Below the pieces are notes generated by a model. That model searched no databases. It was given only the letters and a program-made list of their open reading frames with translations, and was not told the origin of the DNA. The position numbers and the translations under genes were made by a program. 60,823 nucleotides of DNA from Mesoaciditoga lauensis cd-1655R = DSM 25116 (lineage in GTDB: Bacteria; Thermotogota; Thermotogae; Mesoaciditogales; Mesoaciditogaceae). Shown here one piece after another: positions 24,531-32,690 of the stretch; position 1 is the first letter of the stretch; the number at the start of each line of letters is the position of its first letter. The stretch is taken from assembly GCF_000745455.1 (NCBI RefSeq), contig NZ_JQJI01000012.1, positions 1 to 60,823 of the forward strand. Reading direction: 5' to 3'.

Positions 24531-25510
24531 CTTATCGCTATTTTATGCCCACAATTGGTGCAATTTCCATTCTCGTCCAAGCCAACTACTTCTACGTTGT
24601 ACCCATCTCTTTTGATGACGGTTTGTCCACATTCCGGGCACACGGTATCTTCGTGCATGCCAGGAACATTCCCAACGTAAACGTAATCCAGATGGGATTT
24701 CGCTATCTGGTAAAGTTCTTCCATTTTATCCAACGGTGTTGGAGGCTTATCGTATTTGTAATTCGGATAATATCTGGAAAGGTGCAAAGGAATAGAACGA
24801 TCGACATTTGCCAACCACCTTGCAAGTTCTTCCATTTCCTCCGGAGAATCGTTATCCCCAGGAACAACCAGATTTGTAACTTCTACGTGCACTCCAGCTT
24901 CGTGTGCGAATTGAATGTTCTTCATAACGACGTCCCTTTCTCCGCCAAGCACCTTTCGGTAATAATCTGGGTTGAAAGATTTCAAGTCTATGTTCATCGC
25001 GGAAAAGTATTGCGTTAAGAGTTTAAAAGGTTGTTCTTCTATAAAGCCGTTTGTCACTATCACGTTGGCAAGCCCTTCTTTGAGCGCGTTGCGGGCGCAA
25101 TCCAAAACATACTCAAACCACACGACGGGTTCAGAATATGTGTAGGCTATGCCAAAAGAATTGTTACCCTCCGCTATTGAAACGAGTTGTGTGGAGGAGA
25201 AAGTTCTCACGTGCGGTTTTTGTTGAGATATTTCCCAATTTTGGCAGAAGGGGCATCGCATGTTGCATCCCCAGCTTCCAACTGAAAAGATCTCTTCGCC
25301 TGGATGAAAGTGAAAAAGTGGTTTTTTCTCTATGGGATCCATGGAAGCCGATGAAATCATTCCGTAATTCAAAGAATAAAGCACCCCATGAACGTTTTTT
25401 CTTACCTTGCATATTCCAACTTCGCCAGGTTTCAAAACACAATGATGAGGGCATAACTCACATCTGACCTTGTCATCGTCTAATTCATCAAAAAACAAAG
25501 CCTCTCTCAT
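24527..25510 (-). CDS. AmmeMemoRadiSam-type radical SAM enzyme (PflA-like)
   Basis: I start at ATG 25510 after GGTGGGTGA, one base below the folE2 stop; the longer frame runs into folE2. The protein begins with a Cys region (CELCPHHCVLKPGEVGICKV), then the radical SAM site GCNMRCPFCQNWEISQQKP, IAYTYSEPVVWFEY and IDLKSF. The C-terminus carries a zinc-ribbon-like CPECGQTV...CTNCGHKIA. The family is usually linked to Memo and AMMECR1 proteins, which are absent here. Substrate unknown. Confidence 0.9.
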   Translation of the reverse strand: MREALFFDELDDDKVRCELCPHHCVLKPGEVGICKVRKNVHGVLYSLNYGMISSASMDPIEKKPLFHFHPGEEIFSVGSWGCNMRCPFCQNWEISQQKPHVRTFSSTQLVSIAEGNNSFGIAYTYSEPVVWFEYVLDCARNALKEGLANVIVTNGFIEEQPFKLLTQYFSAMNIDLKSFNPDYYRKVLGGERDVVMKNIQFAHEAGVHVEVTNLVVPGDNDSPEEMEELARWLANVDRSIPLHLSRYYPNYKYDKPPTPLDKMEELYQIAKSHLDYVYVGNVPGMHEDTVCPECGQTVIKRDGYNVEVVGLDENGNCTNCGHKIAIR

Positions 25511-25512
25511 TT

Positions 25513-26301
25513 TCACCCACCTTTTTTCTTTGATAGACATGCATAAGCGTTATGTGTGTGAATGGATTCGTGACTTGTAACTTTTATCGTGTACCATGTT
25601 ATCCTCTCGTCCTTCTCAAGTTGAACCGCTATGTCTCTCACAACATCTTCCACGAATTTTGGATTATCGTAAGCATGTTCTGTCACGTATTTTTCGTCTT
25701 CCCTTTTTAGCAGTGTGTATAACGGTGATGAAGCAGCTTTTTCAGCAAAATTTATGATTTCCTCTATCCACACAAGCTTTTTCATTCTTATCGATATATC
25801 TGCCAGCGCACGTTGGTTGTGTGCACCTCTCTCGCTTATCTCTTTTGAACAGGGACACAGAGTTTGAATCGGCACTTTTACTTGTAGAATGAAGTCGAAT
25901 TCTTCATCCTTTTTGGCTATGAACTTCGCCTTGTAAGGCGTGTAACTTTCTATCTTTGAAACAGGCGCTTTTCTCAAAACGAAATAATCGAATTCTACTT
26001 CGATGTGCGCCACACGCGCGTTAAGGCGCTTACGCATATCCTCAAGTATGTTTTCCATGTTCCTTACGGTCATCTTTCCGCGATGTACGTTCAACACTTC
26101 CACGAATCTGCTCATATGCGTGCCACGAAAATCTTCTGGCAGATCGACGTACATGTTTATATTTCCAACGGTATGCTGAATTTTATTTGCCTTATCCAGC
26201 ACAACTATCGGGTAGACGACATCGCTTACTCCGACCTTGTCTATGGAAACATGACGTTCATCTTTTTCATTTTGAATGTCTGGAAGTTCATGTTGAAACA
26301 A
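25513..26301 (-). CDS. folE2: GTP cyclohydrolase FolE2 (type IB)
   Basis: The product makes 7,8-dihydroneopterin triphosphate for folate or queuosine precursors. Motifs include DKVGVSDVVYPIVV, RGTHMSRFVEVL, the catalytic metal Cys region QTLCPCSKEISERGAHNQRA and the C-terminal SHESIHTHNAYACL. I prefer TTG 26301 because AAAGGAAG sits seven bases upstream; the frame can be extended to TTG 26319. Type IB enzymes work with metals other than zinc. It leads the minus-strand operon that ends with maf. Confidence 0.94.
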   Translation of the reverse strand: MFQHELPDIQNEKDERHVSIDKVGVSDVVYPIVVLDKANKIQHTVGNINMYVDLPEDFRGTHMSRFVEVLNVHRGKMTVRNMENILEDMRKRLNARVAHIEVEFDYFVLRKAPVSKIESYTPYKAKFIAKKDEEFDFILQVKVPIQTLCPCSKEISERGAHNQRALADISIRMKKLVWIEEIINFAEKAASSPLYTLLKREDEKYVTEHAYDNPKFVEDVVRDIAVQLEKDERITWYTIKVTSHESIHTHNAYACLSKKKGG

Positions 26302-26359
26302 TTTTTTACTTCCTTTCAACGGTAACTACGATACAATTGTAAACGTTTCAAATCGCTTA

Positions 26360-26368
26360 ATTATACCA
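26360..26368 (-). promoter_or_regulatory. Extended -10 promoter of the folE2 operon
   Basis: On the minus strand TGG-TATAAT (26360-26368) forms an extended -10 element about 60 bp above the folE2 start. The matching -35 (TTCTTT) is weak, as expected with an extended -10. Confidence 0.55.
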
Positions 26369-26509
26369 TTATCATCCTTTCTAAAGAAGAAGTTTGCTGT
26401 AGGGATGGTGAATGATGATTCGAGAGTAATAAAGAGTGAAGGGTAAATAGTAAGCGGTGAACGGTGAGGAGTAAGATTAGCGGTGAGTGATGATAAGCTA
26501 AAGAACCAT

Positions 26510-26713
26510 CTCACATTGTGCGTCAATGTTACAAAGCATTTCAAAAAGGGATTAAATCCGTTCTGACAGGACTTCGAAAAAATAGCCTTGACCGCTTGGA
26601 AAGCGAGTTTTAAATCAAAAAGGATTGTATTCCAATGTGTTGCTCACATGTTCTCATAGAGAATTTTTGTAATGTCTCTTGTAATACCTTTTGTAATGTT
26701 TGCGCACAACATA
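26510..26713 (-). repeat. MITE-like palindromic repeat, deleted copy (R1)
   Basis: Element in minus orientation with terminal inverted repeats CTCACATTGTGCGTCAATG and TATGTTGTGCGCAAACATTA. An 8-bp direct repeat AGAACCAT flanks it at 26502-26509 and 26714-26721. Relative to full copies it lacks the centre: sequence jumps from GGATTAAATC to TCCGTTCTGACAG, at a short ATC homology. Short reading frames here are not genes. The 26370-26500 stretch next to it is low-complexity GTGA-rich sequence with nothing recognised. Confidence 0.85.
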
Positions 26714-26753
26714 AGAACCATTTATCTAATGAAAAATTCAACTTTGATGCACT

Positions 26754-27812
26754 TTAATCCTTATTGGAGTTAAATTCCTTCGCGAAGTTCATGAGTTTTT
26801 CTCTTTCATTTGCGATGTTAGAAGTCAAAACCTCTTTCCAAATCCTTTCCATAACGATGGGAATATTTTTTCCAACAATTCCAAGATTTTGAAGATCGTA
26901 CGATGAGATGTTGAGTGAAATTTTTTCGTACTTTTCCACGATATCTGTTGGGAATTTAAAGGCCCTCAGAAGTTCTATCAAGCAATGTACTTCATCCTTT
27001 TTTATCTTAACGGTCCAAATGAAACTTCCCTTTTCCACCTCTGACGCAAGATACGTGATTCTTTTTATTTGGTATATGACGCGGTTGGGAGGAAGAACAC
27101 GTTCCACAAAATCTTCAAGGCATGAAGTTTTGTAAAAGATGACGGGCCATCTGCATATTGGCTCAACCATTTTTGCTCTTCCAAAATTCATCGTGGGAAG
27201 AGAAAGATATCTTTCAACGTCGATTTTCATTGCCACTTCGCAGGCTTTCAAAAAATACTTTCCTCTGATGAACTTTTCAATAGGTGGAAAGAGCCTCTCG
27301 CGAGCAACGCGGGAAATCTCCACAATTGCATCTTTCATGGCTTTCAACGTGGAATCTTCCACATCAAAGCCTTTTTCTGAAATGAAACGCAAGCCTCTTA
27401 CGACCCTAACTGGATCTTGAAAGAGATTTTCGCGTTTGAACGTTCTCAACAATCTTTTTTCCAAATCATCCTTACCGTTGCATGGATCTATGACTTTTTT
27501 TACGTTTAACGTTCCGTCTTTTTCCACTGGGATGGCCATTGAGTTCACGGTGAAGTCCCTTCTTTTCAAATCTTCTTCAAGATCTTCGTATCGTGTGATG
27601 TCGTATTTTACGCCTTTGTAATACACTCCAACCGTTTTACCGTTGTTGGAAGGGGCAAAAGTGCGAAAAGGGATCTTCTCGAAAGACGATGTGGTTATAA
27701 GATCGTACTCAGCAGGTTTTTCACCTAAAAGCATATCTCTCACCGCCCCGCCAACCACGTAAAGGTTGTCCAGCGAATTGGCAAGCGGTTTTGGAATATC
27801 TCGCCGAATCAA
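26754..27812 (-). CDS. cca: CCA tRNA nucleotidyltransferase / poly(A) polymerase family
   Basis: The 352-residue enzyme adds or repairs the 3' CCA of tRNA. N-terminal nucleotidyltransferase motifs are clear: LYVVGGAVRDMLLG, the catalytic Asp pair in EYDLITTS, RRDFTVNSMAI and DPVRVVRGLRFISEKGF; the rest is the helical tRNA-binding part. No HD domain is visible, so it is a class II CCA enzyme or an A-adding type; the encoded CCA in both tRNAs here makes a repair role enough. It overlaps mgsA by 4 bp. Confidence 0.93.
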   Translation of the reverse strand: MIRRDIPKPLANSLDNLYVVGGAVRDMLLGEKPAEYDLITTSSFEKIPFRTFAPSNNGKTVGVYYKGVKYDITRYEDLEEDLKRRDFTVNSMAIPVEKDGTLNVKKVIDPCNGKDDLEKRLLRTFKRENLFQDPVRVVRGLRFISEKGFDVEDSTLKAMKDAIVEISRVARERLFPPIEKFIRGKYFLKACEVAMKIDVERYLSLPTMNFGRAKMVEPICRWPVIFYKTSCLEDFVERVLPPNRVIYQIKRITYLASEVEKGSFIWTVKIKKDEVHCLIELLRAFKFPTDIVEKYEKISLNISSYDLQNLGIVGKNIPIVMERIWKEVLTSNIANEREKLMNFAKEFNSNKD

Positions 27813-28198
27813 CTTTCAAGCTCCAGCGATATCTCTTTTATAAGGGCGTCAGCGCTGGCAAGATTGGTGGCGAGGGGAACGTTGTGAACGTCGCAAACCC
27901 TCAAAAGTGCCGAAACATCCGGCTCGTGAGGTTGGGCGGTAAGGGGATCTCTTAAAAAGATCACGTAGTCTATCTGCGAAGAGGCGATAAGAGAACCAAT
28001 TTGGAGGTCACCACCCATAGGGCCAGAAAGCATCTTGTTGATGTTTAGCTTCACCTTGTCTTCTATTATGCTGCCCGTCGTATGAGTGGCGTATAATTCA
28101 CATTTGGAAAGGATTTCCATGTTTTCCCTCACGAACATGATCATATCGACTTTCTTTTTATCGTGCGCTATAAGGGCAACTCTTGGTTTTGCTGACAT
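27809..28198 (-). CDS. mgsA: Methylglyoxal synthase
   Basis: I start at ATG 28198 after AAGGAGATGG; the upstream frame (to 28294) would be non-standard. The 129-residue enzyme converts dihydroxyacetone phosphate to methylglyoxal. Motifs: RVALIAHDKKK, the phosphate-binding THTTGSII, catalytic MGGDLQIGSLIA with the key Asp, and FLRDPLTAQPHEPDV...LLRVCDVHNVPLATN. The gene is first in an operon with cca. Confidence 0.94.
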   Translation of the reverse strand: MSAKPRVALIAHDKKKVDMIMFVRENMEILSKCELYATHTTGSIIEDKVKLNINKMLSGPMGGDLQIGSLIASSQIDYVIFLRDPLTAQPHEPDVSALLRVCDVHNVPLATNLASADALIKEISLELES

Positions 28199-28241
28199 GC
28201 AGACCATCTCCTTCGACTGTTTACAACGTTTGACATTAATG

Positions 28242-28266
28242 ATACTTTGTAACATCGACGCATAAG
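28242..28266 (-). repeat. Remnant of the MITE-like repeat end
   Basis: ATACTTTGTAACATCGACGCATA matches the 3' terminus of the full repeats (ATGCTTTGTAACATTGACGCACA) at most positions. It lies in the divergent mgsA/glf intergenic region without the remaining element, so it is a solo end. Confidence 0.55.
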
Positions 28267-28377
28267 GTGTGTCGACACGTATAGATTTTAACATCTTTCA
28301 GATTTCAAAAAGACTTTCATGTGATACACTATCATCAGAAGAGAAAATGCTTAAAAATTCATTCAGGAGGAAAAAGC

Positions 28378-29487
28378 ATGAAAGATGTATGCGTTGTGGT
28401 GGGAGCTGGATTGGCAGGTGCGACGGCTGCGAGGATTTTAGCAGAGGCTGGTGAAAGGGTGTTCGTGATAGAAAGACTGAATCACATCGCCGGTCATGCC
28501 TATGATGAGTTCGATGAAAATGGAATATTGATTCACAAATATGGACCGCATATATTTCATACCAACGAAAAAAAGGTTTTTGACTTTGTCAGTAAGTTTA
28601 CTTCATGGCATTATTACCAACATCGTGTTTTGAGTTACGTTGATGGAATGCTCGTTCCTTTTCCGATAAACCGGGATACGATAAATTCACTTTTTGGCGT
28701 GAACATATCAACCTCCGAAGTCGAGGATTTTTTGAAAGAAGAAGTCAAGAATTCCGATTTCAACAACCCTCCCCAGAACTTCGAAGATATGGTGATATCT
28801 CAGGTGGGAAGAAGGTTGTACGAAAAGTTTTTCAAAAACTACACCATAAAGCAGTGGAACAGGGATCCAAAAGAGCTCTCTGCCGATGTGGCAAGAAGAA
28901 TTCCCACGCGTTCGAACAGAGATGGCAGATATTTTTCGGACAAGTATCAAGGGCTTCCGAAATTCGGATATACCAAAATGGTTGAAAGGATGTTGGAGCA
29001 TCCAAAAATTTCCCTTGTAACCAATTGCGATTATTCCGAAATAAAAGATGAATTCAAAGCGAAGCTTACGGTATACACGGGAGAACTAGATGATTTCTTT
29101 GAAGAAAGTAGTGGAAAACTGGAATATCGTTCGTTAGATCTCGTCTTTGAAACTTTAGAAGAAAAGCAACATCAACAAGCCGCTGTGGTAAACTATCCGA
29201 ACGATTACGATTGGACGAGAATAACGGAATTCAAGCTCATGACAGGGCAAAAGTCTGACAAAACGGTATTGTGTTACGAATATCCAAAAGATGAAGGAGA
29301 ACCGTATTACATCGTGATGTCCGAAGAAAACATGAAAAAGCGCGAAAAGTATATGAAAAAAGTTGAAAAACTGGAGAAAAGCGGGAAATACATCTTTGTG
29401 GGAAGATTGGCTGAATACAAATATTACAACATGGATCAGGTTATCCTTGCATCCATGGAAAAAATCTACAATTGGTTGAAGAGATGA
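28378..29487 (+). CDS. glf: UDP-galactopyranose mutase
   Basis: The start at ATG 28378 follows AGGAGGAAAAAGC; the longer frame is rejected. The 369-residue flavoenzyme converts UDP-galactopyranose to UDP-galactofuranose for glycan surface polymers. Visible motifs: VVGAGLAGATAARILAEAG (FAD), GHAYDEFDENGILIHKYGPH, YTIKQWNRDPKELSADVARR, PTRSNRDGRYFSDKYQGLP and the C-terminal FVGRLAEYKYYNMDQVI. It implies Galf-containing envelope polysaccharide or glycolipid. A hydrolase gene overlaps its stop. Confidence 0.96.
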   Translation: MKDVCVVVGAGLAGATAARILAEAGERVFVIERLNHIAGHAYDEFDENGILIHKYGPHIFHTNEKKVFDFVSKFTSWHYYQHRVLSYVDGMLVPFPINRDTINSLFGVNISTSEVEDFLKEEVKNSDFNNPPQNFEDMVISQVGRRLYEKFFKNYTIKQWNRDPKELSADVARRIPTRSNRDGRYFSDKYQGLPKFGYTKMVERMLEHPKISLVTNCDYSEIKDEFKAKLTVYTGELDDFFEESSGKLEYRSLDLVFETLEEKQHQQAAVVNYPNDYDWTRITEFKLMTGQKSDKTVLCYEYPKDEGEPYYIVMSEENMKKREKYMKKVEKLEKSGKYIFVGRLAEYKYYNMDQVILASMEKIYNWLKR

Positions 29488-30221
29488 AAAACATGGAAAG
29501 CGTACTCCTGGAAAATGAAGGTCAAGAGATATTTGCGGTGGTTCACGATGCTGGAAAAGATACACCTGTTGTCGTCATGTTTCATGGGTTTACAGGAAAT
29601 CACATAGAAAATCGATTTATATTCGCAAGACTGTCAAGAGAATTGGAAAAAGCTGGAATATCCTCTATAAGGTTTGATTTTAGAGGATCCGGCGATAGTG
29701 AAGGCACGTTCAAGGAAATGACGCTTTCAAGTGAGATGTCTGATGCGAAAGTTGTGGCAGCGTACGCGAGAGAAAGATTCTCAAAGAAATTGGGCGTGCT
29801 TGGTCTATCAATGGGAGGAACGGTGGCGCTTTTAACGGCAAAAGATATCGCCCCGGATGCTTTATGTTTGTGGGCACCGGCAGCCAAAAATGGGGAAGTT
29901 TTCAGAAAGAATGGAATGCCGCCATCGTCTAAGGTGCCTTTGGACGTGGGGGGATTGGAAATTTCTCCGGAATTCATAGAGGAAGTAATGAACTTCGATG
30001 CCTTTTCGCAGGCAGAGCTCTATGAAGGCCCTGTTATCATTTTGCACGGCACGGATGATCCAACTGTTCCGTTTGAGCACAGTGAAGCGTTGGTAAAAGA
30101 GTTCAAAAACGCTGAACTTGTACCAGTTGAAGGGGCAAATCATACCTTCACTTCCGTTCCAGCGTCAAATTTCGTTATAGACAAGACGAAGGAATTCTTT
30201 TTTAAACATATGAGGACTTAA
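29484..30221 (+). CDS. Alpha/beta hydrolase, serine esterase/aminopeptidase type
   Basis: The start at ATG 29484 overlaps the glf stop (ATGA). The 245-residue protein has the full triad: nucleophile in GLSMGGT, Asp in ILHGTDDPTVP and His in VEGANHTF, with oxyanion HGFTGNHIEN and RFDFRGSGDSEGTF. No signal peptide is present, so it is cytoplasmic. Substrate cannot be deduced; members hydrolyse esters, lipids or peptides. Confidence 0.9.
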   Translation: MKNMESVLLENEGQEIFAVVHDAGKDTPVVVMFHGFTGNHIENRFIFARLSRELEKAGISSIRFDFRGSGDSEGTFKEMTLSSEMSDAKVVAAYARERFSKKLGVLGLSMGGTVALLTAKDIAPDALCLWAPAAKNGEVFRKNGMPPSSKVPLDVGGLEISPEFIEEVMNFDAFSQAELYEGPVIILHGTDDPTVPFEHSEALVKEFKNAELVPVEGANHTFTSVPASNFVIDKTKEFFFKHMRT

Positions 30222-30299
30222 CTTGAATTCGGCCGGAACAAGATTTTTGCTTCAGTTCTTATTCGCAACAAAAAATGAAGAAAAATACCGGAGATGTTG

Positions 30300-30329
30300 T
30301 TGAAGAATTTTTGATCTCTGTGTTATAAT
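30300..30329 (+). promoter_or_regulatory. Sigma-70 promoter of the TPR-prepilin peptidase operon
   Basis: TTGAAG (30300-30305) and TATAAT (30324-30329) are separated by 18 bp, about 50 bp above the first gene of the operon. Confidence 0.7.
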
Positions 30330-30382
30330 GGTAACGATCAATTAAATACGTCGCAACATTATTAAGGAGGCGAATACGCTAG

Positions 30383-31456
30383 ATGAACAATCCCATTCTT
30401 TTGATGATAGGGGATAAGAAATTTTCGATAGATGAACAAGATCCGTTTTTCTTCATGATAAGGGATCTACTCTACGATGGAACGTGGGAGGTTTTCGCTG
30501 CCGATGTGCATGATCACGTGGATTATCTCGAAAGGATTCATAAGTTAAAAGAATTGGAAAGCGAGGTTGGGGGTGTTTCAGGCTCACTCTTTTTACCCAT
30601 CTCCGTTGAGGAGATGGAATCGTATTTTGAGGAAATGGGACTGAAACCGTCCGAACTCTGGCATGGAGTACCGGACGGTTTTTATGAATTGGCACAGGAC
30701 AAGTCTGAAAATGAAAGTCTGGACGAAGCCATAAAGCTACTCGATTTGGTTATAAAGAATTGGCCGGATTACGCCAAGGCTTACGAATTAAAAGGTTCGT
30801 TCTTGACGGAAAAAGGTATGATGGAAGAGGGGATAAAGCTCTTACTGCATGCCATAGAACTTGATCCAACGCTTGTTGAAGCCTATGCGGAGTTAGGGCA
30901 ATCTTACTACAGCCTTGAAGATTACGAGAAGGCTATTGAGTATTGGAAAAAAGAGCTGGAGTACACGCCACATGACAAATTCGCGTATTTCATGATCGCT
31001 GACGCTTACCAGAAGATGGGAAAATTGGGAAGCGCATTGGAAGCGCTGAAGAAATTTGCGGAAGATGACAAGAAAAACCTTCTTGTGAGATATGAGATCA
31101 TGGAACTTTACGAAAAACTTGGCGACTACGATAGCGCAAAGGAATACGAAGAAGAGATTTTGAATTCAGTTCCATATTATCCCGGTGATATAGAACCATG
31201 GGCGAAAGTCCTATTTAAAAATGGAAAGTATGACGAAGTGGTAAGGGTTGTCGAAGATCATATCAAGAAATATCCAATAGACAGCCACTTCAAGCTGTTG
31301 CTTGTAATTCCTTACGTCAAGCTTGGAAAGTACGATGAGGCGAAAAAAATACTTGAAGAGTTCAAGCATCAAAAAGATTGGTATCTTTACGGCAAGAAAG
31401 AACTCTTCGAATCTAATTTGAACGAGGAAGAAATGTCCCTGTGTGGGATAAAATAA
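30383..31456 (+). CDS. TPR-repeat protein
   Basis: The 357-residue acidic protein has an N-terminal domain (residues 1-105) and at least six TPR-like helical pairs after it; examples are PDYAKAYELKGSFLTEKGMM, PTLVEAYAELGQSYYSLEDY and DKFAYFMIADAYQKMGKLGS. No signal peptide. It should be a scaffold; its position before the prepilin peptidase (overlap 16 bp) suggests pilus-related work but does not prove it. AAGGAGG lies 13 bases before the ATG, rather far. Confidence 0.9.
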   Translation: MNNPILLMIGDKKFSIDEQDPFFFMIRDLLYDGTWEVFAADVHDHVDYLERIHKLKELESEVGGVSGSLFLPISVEEMESYFEEMGLKPSELWHGVPDGFYELAQDKSENESLDEAIKLLDLVIKNWPDYAKAYELKGSFLTEKGMMEEGIKLLLHAIELDPTLVEAYAELGQSYYSLEDYEKAIEYWKKELEYTPHDKFAYFMIADAYQKMGKLGSALEALKKFAEDDKKNLLVRYEIMELYEKLGDYDSAKEYEEEILNSVPYYPGDIEPWAKVLFKNGKYDEVVRVVEDHIKKYPIDSHFKLLLVIPYVKLGKYDEAKKILEEFKHQKDWYLYGKKELFESNLNEEEMSLCGIK

Positions 31457-32187
31457 TATATGTTCCCATCGCCGCCGTTATCGGTTTGGTGATGGGAAGT
31501 TTTTACAACGTTTTGATATACAGGCTTCCAAGGAAAATCTCTTTGATTAATCCTTCACGTTCTTTTTGTCCAAAATGCCATCATACGTTAGCATGGAAAG
31601 ATAACATTCCCGTGGTGAGTTATTTGCTCTTAAAAGGAAAGTGTCGTTATTGCGGCGCACATATATCAGTACGTTATCCCATTGTTGAAGGAGTAACCGC
31701 CACTTTGTTCATTTTAGCGGTTTATCTTTCAAGCAATCCATGGGAAATGATAGCTCTCTGGTTTTTTTATTCTGGAGCGATTGTGGCGTCCGCGATAGAT
31801 TTCGAACACATGTTGATACCAGATTCGGCCGTGGTTGCCACCATCATTGGCGGAATAATTTGGGCATGGCAGGCGTCTCATCTTTTGCTTTCTCTGGAAA
31901 CAGCTGGAGGGGCTTTTTTGGTTTTCCTTTTGATTTATTTCATTTCTCGTGGTGGGCTTGGATTTGGTGATGTGGAATATTTCGGTGCTCTCGCACTTTT
32001 CTTAACGCCATTTTCGGCGGTTTTCGCGATTTTAATAGCATCCGTGGTTGCGCTCATTTGGGCAGTTCCGCAACTTCTATCTCACAAGGCCAACAAAAAA
32101 ACCAAAGTGCCATTTGGGCCTTTTTTGGCCATTGGAACAGCGGTGGCAATGTTTTTGAATTTCAGCACATTTATGTTCAAGGGGTGA
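31441..32187 (+). CDS. pilD: Prepilin peptidase (type IV leader peptidase)
   Basis: The 248-residue membrane enzyme cleaves and methylates prepilins. Eight hydrophobic segments are visible. The N-terminal methylase part has the two CxxC pairs (CPKCHH and CRYCGA), and the aspartyl protease sites are [12 protein letters not shown] and [13 protein letters not shown]. It starts at GTG 31441 inside the TPR gene. No pilin genes are in the window. It may also serve a competence-type or type II secretion system. Confidence 0.95.
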   Translation: MWDKIIYVPIAAVIGLVMGSFYNVLIYRLPRKISLINPSRSFCPKCHHTLAWKDNIPVVSYLLLKGKCRYCGAHISVRYPIVEGVTATLFILAVYLSSNPWEMIALWFFYSGAIVASAIDFEHMLIPDSAVVATIIGGIIWAWQASHLLLSLETAGGAFLVFLLIYFISRGGLGFGDVEYFGALALFLTPFSAVFAILIASVVALIWAVPQLLSHKANKKTKVPFGPFLAIGTAVAMFLNFSTFMFKG

Positions 32188-32194
32188 TAACACT

Positions 32195-32686
32195 ATGGAC
32201 GTCAAATTCGAAGTGGTTCAGCTTGAGGTTCCAGAAGGTTCAAATATCGTAGTCGGACAGACACATTTCATAAAAACGATAGAAGATCTTTACGAGGTGA
32301 TGGCAACTTCTTCACCAAGTGCAAAATTCGGCATAGCGTTCAACGAAGCCTCAGGACCTTGTCTTATAAGGCATGATGGCAATGACGAAGCGCTTGAAAA
32401 ACAAGCGATAGAAAATGCGAAAAGAATAGGGGCAGGCCACGTTTTCGTTATGCTCATGAAGGAAATTTACCCGATAAGCGTTTTGAACTCCGTTAAGCTA
32501 ACCCAGGAGATATGCACTATCTACGCCGCCACGGCTAACCCTCTTCAGGCTATCGTAGCCGTGACGGAACAAGGGCGCGGCATCATAGGCGTAGTTGATG
32601 GCTTCCCTCCAAAAGGTGTGGAAGGCGAAAAAGATATCAAAGACAGAAAATCGCTTTTGCGTGATGTCATAGGATATAAGAGATGA
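32195..32686 (+). CDS. Adenosine-specific kinase family protein
   Basis: The 163-residue protein fits the family of archaeal and thermophile adenosine-specific kinases: [75 protein letters not shown] and [19 protein letters not shown]. No P-loop is expected in this fold. It starts 8 bp below pilD and ends 4 bp before the convergent DUF2207 gene. Confidence 0.92.
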   Translation: MDVKFEVVQLEVPEGSNIVVGQTHFIKTIEDLYEVMATSSPSAKFGIAFNEASGPCLIRHDGNDEALEKQAIENAKRIGAGHVFVMLMKEIYPISVLNSVKLTQEICTIYAATANPLQAIVAVTEQGRGIIGVVDGFPPKGVEGEKDIKDRKSLLRDVIGYKR

Positions 32687-32690
32687 GCTG

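Noticed and set aside
26370-26500. Low-complexity GTGA/GAGTAA-like sequence as a possible CRISPR or satellite
   Set aside because: No regular repeat length or spacer structure; it is simple degenerate sequence.
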